Shown here: positions 57,481 through 64,000 of the stretch, in pieces
Position numbering within the stretch: position 1 is the first letter of the stretch
Layout of the letters: each line of letters begins with the position of its first letter
Source: Fasciola hepatica
Lineage: Eukaryota; Platyhelminthes; Trematoda; Plagiorchiida; Fasciolidae
Reading direction: 5' to 3'
DNA length: 64,000 nt
Assembly: GCA_948099385.1 (NCBI GenBank)
Contig: CANUEZ040000070.1
Span: 306,001-370,000, forward strand
Notes under the pieces: model-generated
Told to the model about the DNA's origin: nothing
Databases searched by the model: none
What the model saw: the letters and a program-made list of their open reading frames with translations, nothing else
Translations under genes and position numbers: made by a program

Positions 57481-58160
57481 TTCTCCAAAAAGATGTACCT
57501 GTGCAACTCGTCATATGCCGAACAGTCATACGAGGAATTAACTCACCGCCAAATGACAGGCCTCGTGATATGAATCCCCTGATAAAACCAATACGTTCCC
57601 TCATTTGTTGGGCTTGCAATGAAGCCTTCGTATCACGTGATATTAGCAACACTGAACCTTGCCGCCACCTTATGTTCAGCAGGGATAGAGGGCCTGAGAA
57701 TATTCCAATGCTGGTTTGAAGACAGGGGGTCCCGGCATTGCTTTTCGATTGTAATGTGCACAAAATCGTCCTATTCATTCGATTTGCTAGTTCTCCCACT
57801 TATGAATTATATACTTGGGATAGTTTTTCAGTGACCTCCGATAATCGGTACTCCTTTTCGTGTTAAAATACTGGGCAAGATAAGGCTTAAAAAGATTCAC
57901 AATTATAAACTTCGGTAATTTAACTTTGATCTCCATTATGGAGATGCCGAGAAAATACAGCTTTAGTGGAAATTTTCATCGTTGTCTCGATAACAGTACA
58001 ATCGATAACCGAAGTGCGCTCAAATGACCTTGAAACCAACGCTCTTATTGATTCGAACTGGAATTTCGTTTTTTCACAGTTTGGCCGTCATCGTTAAAAA
58101 ACACTACCAAACCACGTACATCGTAAAATCTCCAAATTATGAAAGAATCCCTCCTAACCT
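57481..58160. other. Probably decayed Gypsy 3' part
   Basis: Readings such as LCNSSYAEQSYEELTHRQMT suggest that pol continues for a short way; beyond about 57560 nothing is recognised. Confidence 0.35.
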
Positions 58161-58890
58161 CACCATATAGGCACAACCATGAGAAATATATTGGCCGAAG
58201 AAACGGCTTCTACCAAAATATTCGGATAGTAAACCTATCTAGATACAACTAGGGATAATCCATATAGTCCCGTTGATCAGTTTAACTATATTTTCATACC
58301 TTGCCAATCGTTCCCTTACTTTACTGAGAGGGTTTTAATCTGGAAACCAAGGTGACACACATTCAACTAACCATAGAGCAGCAGAAAATCAGCGTGAATA
58401 ACAGGAAATTTTCAGTAAATTAGTGACATTACTCGATGGCCTGATGACCTAAGTTACCAAGCTTGAACTATACACTGAATAAATTTTTCCGTGTATCACA
58501 ATCGACACTACCTGTACGCACGCGTGCGTGCGTGTGCTGTGAGTTGAGATAGGATTATTACGTAATAGAACGAACACCGAAAGACTGCATGAGTGAATGA
58601 GTCGAAATAATGATTGGGTGAGATAATTAGCCGGTGAATGGATAATCGATCCGGTGATCAAACACCATGTGAAAAGCCCAAAGGACATAGGAGGAAGGCA
58701 AAGGTGGTTGCACGTCACCGTTTTACACAGCTGTTTCAGTCCAAAAGAGATCATCAGACTGAAGCACTGAATCGGGAGTAGTGATGACGATGAATCACGG
58801 GCAATCAGTAGAATGAGCATGTCTGAACACAAAAATTGACTACCACCGGTTTACTACAAACTGGAACCGGAAAAGAGATAAAAAGTAAAA

Positions 58891-59128
58891 CTTAGCTGCC
58901 AGATATGCACGTTTGTTCTGCTTTTTACAAATCAAGAGTCATTGATATTTCACCTTCCAATTCAACCCAATTTCCTTTGTATCAGTATTAGGAAGGGAAG
59001 CAAGCGGAGCTTTTCGCCTTTTATCATCCATTCTCATAATCTCTATCCGGTTTGATTGTTTTTTACTCCATATGTCCATGGTTAGCCGTCAGACTACGAG
59101 CACTGTTACTCAGATTTTACACAGACGT
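58891..59128 (+). repeat. Dispersed repeat, copy 2
   Basis: It matches 37846-38084 in the same orientation. No LTR precedes this copy, so the LTR next to copy 1 is not part of this repeat. Confidence 0.75.
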
Positions 59129-59498
59129 AGGTCTTCAAAGATTCTTGCTGGCTCTGTTCATCTTCTTCACAAAGACCTAGTGAAACGCATATCCACATCT
59201 TCTCAATACACAAGTCGCTATGCATGCATTAGGGCGTACAACAGTTCTACTATCGCCTACCTGGCAAGGTAGTGGCACAATCCAGCTTACGTAATATCAG
59301 AATTTGGAAAACAATTTGGATAACACGAATGGTAACTACTCAGTGTTTCATTTTATTTCGCAGTGTATAATTTTCTTAGTTCGACGACGTTTACATGGTT
59401 ATGTGAAGGCTGAGTACTATTTCCTCGGGATGCGATGAGCAATAACTTGATTTGACTGACGTGATCTGACACAGACCATGCAGTGTGGTCGTTCACTT

Positions 59499-59821
59499 AC
59501 CAATACTTTTCCGCCTTCAAACATATGTCCTGTAGTTGCAATAGGCATATTTCCCGATCTGAGGCTTGGTTCATTGATATCCGTAACAGTATTCCTCGTG
59601 AGACGATTTATATTCCTAGTGATTTGTGCTGTATAGGTGAATAAAATTTGCCACGAGTCACTTCGCGAAAGTGTGGGAGTTACTGGAAATAATTCACCCA
59701 CTTCTTGACAGAAATCACACCCCACTTGGTCTCCCATCCCCCATCGGTAAATGAGCTGATCGTTCGAATATGATGATGATGTTCGAATGGCTGCACACAT
59801 TTTGCGCTTACAGCAATACAT
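59499..59821 (-). CDS. Candidate minus-strand exon of an unknown protein
   Basis: An open reading runs from 59821 down to a splice-donor-like gtaagtgaac whose GT lies near 59498. It includes SNDQLIYRWGMGDQVGCDF, CQEVGELFPVTPTLSRSD and LRSGNMPIATTGHMFEGGKV. The donor would fall after a complete codon. Composition is balanced and not transposon-like. I do not recognise the family and cannot define the 5' end. The nearby Ig-like exon is on the other strand. Confidence 0.3.
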
Positions 59822-60221
59822 CGTGTAATTTATAAGCAGTGACTACTTAGAGTGCACCAAGTACACACGTGGTTATTTATCCCACAGATACACAGCAGTA
59901 AACTAGTTCGGGTTTCCTTGTAAATTCACAGAGATGGTACGTCGTGTAGTTGTAGCCCACGCATTTCTTCCAACTTGCTGTCCGACTGCTTTTCGTATAT
60001 TGGTATGATATTTAGTTTACAGAAATAGTAATATTGAGGCAAAAAGTCAAGACTTAATGATAAAACGTCTTCACCATACTTTGGCCCACTTACAATCTAC
60101 GTGAAAATCAAATAGGCAACAAAAATGACTGTCCCTGTGAGGTTCTGTCTTCAAAAATGAAAATTTCAAACATTATCTCCAAATTCACATTGCTTCACTA
60201 ATTCTTTCTATTCAAATATAG

Positions 60222-60719
60222 GAATTTGATGCCGGTGTATACTACTGTACTTCATTCACTATGAACAAGACATTCAGTTTCACGCCTCCATTCAAACAAC
60301 TGGTACTCGGCAAAGACAAACAAACCGCGTTTGCTATGAGGAAACTCTCAGATCCTCGTAACATGTGGCTAAAAGAGTCAGCTTCCGTACAGTTGGGTGA
60401 ACCACTTCTATTTCGATGCATATTTTGGACCACAAATCCATCCAATCGGCAAATGATTGAGTTTTCTATTCGATCTGAATCGGGCCCTGTGGTTGGAAAT
60501 CGAACCACGTATGCATCACCGCACAGAAGTAGCATAATCATACAGATGATCGACGAGAGAATTAAACCACACGAGATTGGTCAACTGGAAGAACGGAAAT
60601 GTGCATTTGTCGATCATTTTGGTCTATCACAAAAGCGAATTCGTCACAGGATGAATCCGTGTAATGGTCGATATATCCTCCCGTACGTGAAGTGTGGACA
60701 AAAAAGCAACCGAAAATAA
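60222..60719 (+). CDS. Candidate exon with immunoglobulin-like sequence
   Basis: An acceptor-like ttctattcaaatatag precedes a phase-0 reading EFDAGVYYCTSF, which is the D-A-G-V-Y-Y-C end of an Ig V-type fold. It continues into a second Ig-like start, ESASVQLGEPLLFRCIFW. The frame stays open for 165 codons and ends at a stop (60717-60719) after a cysteine-containing, basic tail. The first half of the Ig domain must lie in an upstream exon, which I could not find. It could be a secreted or cell-surface protein exon; no membrane segment is visible. A minority view is that DAGVYYC arose by chance, but the adjoining splice site and length argue for a real exon. Confidence 0.5.
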   Translation, partial: EFDAGVYYCTSFTMNKTFSFTPPFKQLVLGKDKQTAFAMRKLSDPRNMWLKESASVQLGEPLLFRCIFWTTNPSNRQMIEFSIRSESGPVVGNRTTYASPHRSSIIIQMIDERIKPHEIGQLEERKCAFVDHFGLSQKRIRHRMNPCNGRYILPYVKCGQKSNRK

Positions 60720-60756
60720 ACAAAAATGAGATTTGAAGCAACTTTGACCACACTGG

Positions 60757-61080
60757 ATGGAATCATGGATGGATGTGGAGCAGATTGAAAATAATATTGA
60801 TTCATTGGGTCAAAATCAGTATATGGATCAAGTTCGCAAACTTCGTGCAACTTTTGAAGATCTCACTTTGGAACAGAGTACGGTGGAGAAAGAGAACCAA
60901 ATCGGGTTTATCGGAACTTTGTCGCCACGTATCTACGACGGTTTGAAGCAAGACAGACGGCGAACAAAAACCACTAGACAGGATACTGGATGGTCATCAG
61001 ATGAAACTTTATTCGGAGAAATAGTAGAACCAACCGGTAGAAAAATTCTAGATTATCTAGCAACGTCATTCTTACGCTAG
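60757..61080 (+). CDS. Hypothetical protein tail, paralogue of 44411-44562
   Basis: The 107-codon frame reads MESWMDVEQIENNIDSLGQN, a charged, probably helical region (MDQVRKLRATFEDLTLEQST), then DRRRTKTTRQDTGWSSDETL and FGEIVEPTGRKILDYLATS. The last 37 codons match the candidate exon at 44466-44562 in frame. It follows the Ig-like exon on the same strand by 37 bp, but in a different frame and after its stop. A splice joining the two could not be made to keep phase. It may be the cytoplasmic tail exon of a receptor-like gene or a decayed duplicate. Not assigned to any family. Confidence 0.4.
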   Translation: MESWMDVEQIENNIDSLGQNQYMDQVRKLRATFEDLTLEQSTVEKENQIGFIGTLSPRIYDGLKQDRRRTKTTRQDTGWSSDETLFGEIVEPTGRKILDYLATSFLR

Positions 61081-61309
61081 TCCTTTTGAATACTGGCATT
61101 TCCCGTTTTGGTCACTGTCTTCACTTTTTCTAACCGACCGTCATCATACTGGAACTGAGTAAGATGGAGCGAATAATAACTGTAGGACCCATAGGCTATC
61201 GGGATTCTACAATGATTAATATGGGGTTGTTGATCAAGGTGTGGGAAAGTCAACGGATCGGAAGATGCTAGGGCCAGGTATCGATTCGCCATCACATCCG
61301 ATAAGGCAG

Positions 61310-61460
61310 TTTGTTGTCACACAAGCTTTCATTTCTTATTTTGGTTATCAGTGCTTTCTCCAAATCTTACTCTACTGCTCTCCCGTAATCTTTCCTGGTC
61401 TACTTAGCAAAGATTTTACCACAGTACTTCGCAGCCTAGCCATTACCATTCGTGTTACTT
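61310..61460 (+). pseudogene. LINE C-terminal fragment
   Basis: The reading YFGYQCFLQILLYCSPVIFP, then GLLSKDF...VLRSLAITIRV, matches the C-terminal part of the minus-strand LINE at 39106-39627 (VYQYVFPVLLYCYPVIFPSL). It is a short piece in the opposite orientation. Confidence 0.75.
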
Positions 61461-61519
61461 AGTTTTCCATAGGCTCTTTCATCTCCAGAATTTGCGTTTT
61501 GTACGTTATAGCCTGTGAA

Positions 61520-61590
61520 AAGTTTGCCGAGAAGATACTTGTGGACCCCACCCATCTTCTGTATCCTGACTTATCTGCATACCTTTCGCA
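61520..61590 (+). repeat. Short dispersed repeat, second copy
   Basis: Related to 45166-45230 (agaagatacttgtggacccc). Confidence 0.5.
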
Positions 61591-61780
61591 TCCCTCCACA
61601 TATTCCGCATGAATAGCTATAGCAACTCTGCAGTGCCTCGCCTAGCAAGTGTTTTCATTGACGATGTTGTGTTCGGAGTTAACGGAGAAGAACACCCAAC
61701 AAACCCGTCTATTAGCCCATTAGTAAACCTGTATGTAAGCGGGCAAGCAGGCAGACAAGTGAATCACCTATTGATAATTT

Positions 61781-61782
<2 letters not shown>

Positions 61783-61858
<76 letters not shown>
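61783..61858. repeat. (TA)n microsatellite, about 76 bp
   Basis: Pure TA tract. Confidence 0.98.
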
Positions 61859-61864
<6 letters not shown>

Positions 61865-62084
61865 TATTCATCGAACCACGAAATGAAGATAAACACGGTT
61901 ATTCAGTTTGAATTTGTTGTGCTCCCCGTAACCCTGTACATCCCATATCATGCATAAAACTAGTGAGACTAAGTTTATGCTAGTGTGACAGCCTAAGTAA
62001 TGGGGATAGTTGCTACCGTATCACTTCTAGTTTACGAATTGCTCTGCTTGTAGACGTTGTAACTCCATAGAAGATGAGTCGACA

Positions 62085-62354
62085 TTGTCAACGGCTAGGT
62101 CAGCTGTCCACAAGTTTGATGAGCACATTCAGTTGATTCTACCGTGGATTAATTCCAGGCCGCGCCTCCCACCCAGCCTTCGTAATTCAGAACGACGCCT
62201 GATGTCTCTCAAATACCATTTAGAAAATGAAGTTCAAATCCATGAGACTACCGAGGTCATCCGGTGGCGTAACGTTCACAGTGGCAGCAACCCCCCACCC
62301 CCCAACCCCTCCCTCCAGAACTCGTTTCCAGAGGTGCAGCTACAGCGAAGTTGA
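62085..62354 (+). CDS. Hypothetical 89-codon frame, possibly transposon 5' ORF
   Basis: It reads SAVHKFDEHIQLILPWINSR, then RNSERRLMSLKYHLENEVQI and a proline-rich GSNPPPPNPSLQN. The style resembles N-terminal segments of flatworm LINE proteins, but I have no firm match. It lies just before the second 1.2 kb duplication. Confidence 0.25.
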   Translation: MSTARSAVHKFDEHIQLILPWINSRPRLPPSLRNSERRLMSLKYHLENEVQIHETTEVIRWRNVHSGSNPPPPNPSLQNSFPEVQLQRS

Positions 62355-62523
62355 AATCTGGTGGTTGATTTTCAGGACCACGATTTATCTACAAGGAAAA
62401 GCCCAGTCAACCGATGAAAACAAAGCAGAAAATTGCATTGCCCAACAGCTTGATTACAAGAGATGGAGTATGTGCTTCAGGTTGTCAGTAGGAGGAACCC
62501 ACATAGTTCAATTCTATTTCTGG

Positions 62524-63734
62524 GTTTGGAGTGCCACTGGTAACGTAGTTGTGACGTTCCATCGGTTACGTGAAAAAAAGAAACGATACGAAAGTGGACG
62601 TTTGGATATGACAATCTGCAATTGCACCTACGATGGGCCAGGGAAGATTCAGCTGCGAGGCAGGACTATTAGCAAAAGAAGAAAAGTTCGAAACACTGCA
62701 CAGTCAACGTCCGAGTAGTGTTGGTTCTTTCAAGTAGGAATCAACGCTGGGTTGTTCACGCACGCACACCAACCCACACGCGTGCATACACGCACGCATG
62801 CTCGGTTTCACACAGCTAATTTATTTGCATTATTCCAATCCATTCGATGCATCAATCCACCGATGACTGCGCCCTCCCCTTTCTGTCGGCCTTTGTTCCC
62901 TCTTAACTCTGCTGTTCGCATTTGTTCGTTTATCCACTTTCGGTGCTCACGTGTACCCGCGCCATCTTGAGTTCGATTGGTGCGTTCCTGTTGTTTGGTT
63001 GCCGCCCCTCTACTTTCGCTCGTTCGTGTTAGCTATCCGTGAGAGCGCGTTGGTAATTCGCGTTGAATGTCTTCATCACAGCGCACTTTGTTAGGCTGAC
63101 TGACTGATTGACTAGCTGGACGTTCTCTGGCTGATTTTGACGCATTTTCTGGTGCTGTTTCTACATTTGGCCTCGACCATTCTGATTTGATTTCTTACAG
63201 GTTTTTGCTGACTGCACTCTGCTGAGTAAACTCGGATGATATCTGTTCGGATTTCAGAATAGTTTGTTTGTTTAATTTATCCGATGTTCCCTCATTTAGT
63301 CTTCTGTCTTCCCTCTTTGTTCTTCGGACACTGTCTGCAGCAACTACCCGATTATCCGCGTTACTCAAAGCTGATTGTACGTTACCTTTCTGTTTTGCTA
63401 ATCTGTTACCAACGTAGAACCGATTTCGATTAAATTCAAGTGGAGCAAATACTTTGTGCACCCCGAGAAGTGGATTTTCTGCAGTAAAATTGCTCCGGAA
63501 GCACATGACTGGTTGCGCGGTTGTTGCCGCTCATCAGGTGTGCTCAACCGGTTCAGTTCAGTTAATAGACATCCTTCTATATTTGTGCCCTACTGTTTCT
63601 GAACTGCTTTGGATCGATCGGAGTTACGTGTAATCTGGGAGCGCGCACCCCACAGATGTGCGAAATTCCACGCAACCAATCAGGTGAAACCGGACCTTGA
63701 CAGTCAGATCGTGCACACAGAGTCACCTTGCGAC
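62524..63734 (+). repeat. 1.2 kb direct duplication, copy 2
   Basis: This is the partner of 47761-48986, 14.76 kb downstream. The sequence before and after differs from copy 1. Confidence 0.9.
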
Positions 63735-64000
63735 TATACCTTAAACACTTCAAGTGGAATCGTCGTAATTTCAAGTAAATCCTACGTAACTTCAAGTAAA
63801 GTCCAAATGGCATCGCTCCGCAAAAACACAGACGATTGTTTTGGTAGTGGTAACTTGTCCCCTGCCAACGAAATCTCTCTACCCCGTCATCATCCACATC
63901 GCGACGGTAATTGGTGAGCCGAAATCACGTTGATACATGCAATAGTGCGTGCGGGGGCCTACAGGGGAAAATGTGACCACTGAGCCGACCGCGTGACTGA
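63735..64000. other. No recognised gene at the right window edge
   Basis: Three near-repeats of a ttcaagt/gtaa word occur at about 63748-63800 (acttcaagtggaatcg, atttcaagtaaatcc, acttcaagtaaagtcc). A frame crosses here (63609-63917) without a known motif. Confidence 0.35.

Noticed and set aside
60222..61080. One spliced gene joining the Ig-like exon to the tail at 60757-61080
   Set aside because: A possible donor near 60680 and acceptor near 60820 would give incompatible phases, so the join is unsupported.
47761..63734. The 1.2 kb duplication as the two LTRs of one 16 kb element
   Set aside because: No TG...CA ends or matching target duplications are seen, and the interval holds several unrelated elements in both orientations.

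Overview
The window reads as a transposon-dense eukaryotic (metazoan) chromosome segment with no operon-like gene packing. The mix of Gypsy LTR elements, CR1-like and RTE-like LINEs, Penelope-like elements (PLEs) with GIY-YIG endonucleases and a Tc1/IS630-type transposase fits a flatworm. A tapeworm, perhaps a diphyllobothriidean, is my best guess from the look of the RTE and Gypsy protein families; that is recollection, not a database result. Almost every recognisable coding stretch is a broken transposon gene. The only long intact one is the 519-codon PLE reverse transcriptase/GIY-YIG gene at 19088-20647.

The dominating structure is a giant inverted repeat. Positions 1-12760 (left arm, cut by the window edge) reappear in reverse complement at 15012-29618 (right arm), around a 2.25 kb spacer. 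Matching positions sum to about 29.61-29.70 kb in the outer part and 27.74-27.77 kb in the inner part. The step between these is explained exactly by a 1,958 bp PLE insertion with a 12 bp target duplication, present in the right arm only. Each arm also has private indels (about 264 bp left, about 230 bp right, 29 bp missing from the right, AT-repeat length). The arms are therefore two separately evolving sequences: either true paralogous arms or two haplotypes joined head to head in assembly. On the right, the inner breakpoint lies inside a continuous Gypsy reverse transcriptase relic. A third copy of the inner arm segment lies at 31631-33012 and a 130 bp fragment at 53163-53290.

Each arm carries, from outside inward: the 3' end of a CR1-like LINE, a 302 bp LTR, a Gypsy RNase H/integrase relic, an AT microsatellite, unrecognised DNA, a Gypsy gag-protease-RT relic with a probable LTR and primer-binding site, and about 4 kb of unrecognised DNA. 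Outside the palindrome, 29.5-34 kb holds a CR1-like LINE split by a PLE fragment and the third arm copy. Then come a 5'-truncated PLE (34.3-35.3 kb), a Gypsy pol relic ending in the 302 bp LTR (35.5-37.8 kb), a second LINE (39.1-40.7 kb), a decayed PLE (41-43.9 kb), a LINE endonuclease relic (45.7-47.2 kb), an RTE endonuclease relic (50.1-51.1 kb), a Tc1-like relic (54.5-55.1 kb) and a second Gypsy lineage (56.3-57.5 kb).

Possible host coding sequence is limited. An Ig-like exon with a splice acceptor lies at 60222-60719. A separate C-terminal tail at 60757-61080 has a paralogous last exon at 44411-44562, 16 kb away. A minus-strand candidate exon with a GTAAGT donor lies near 59499-59821. A 1.2 kb sequence is directly duplicated at 47761-48986 and 62524-63734. 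Translations and alignments were done by eye; identities are approximate unless stated as counts.
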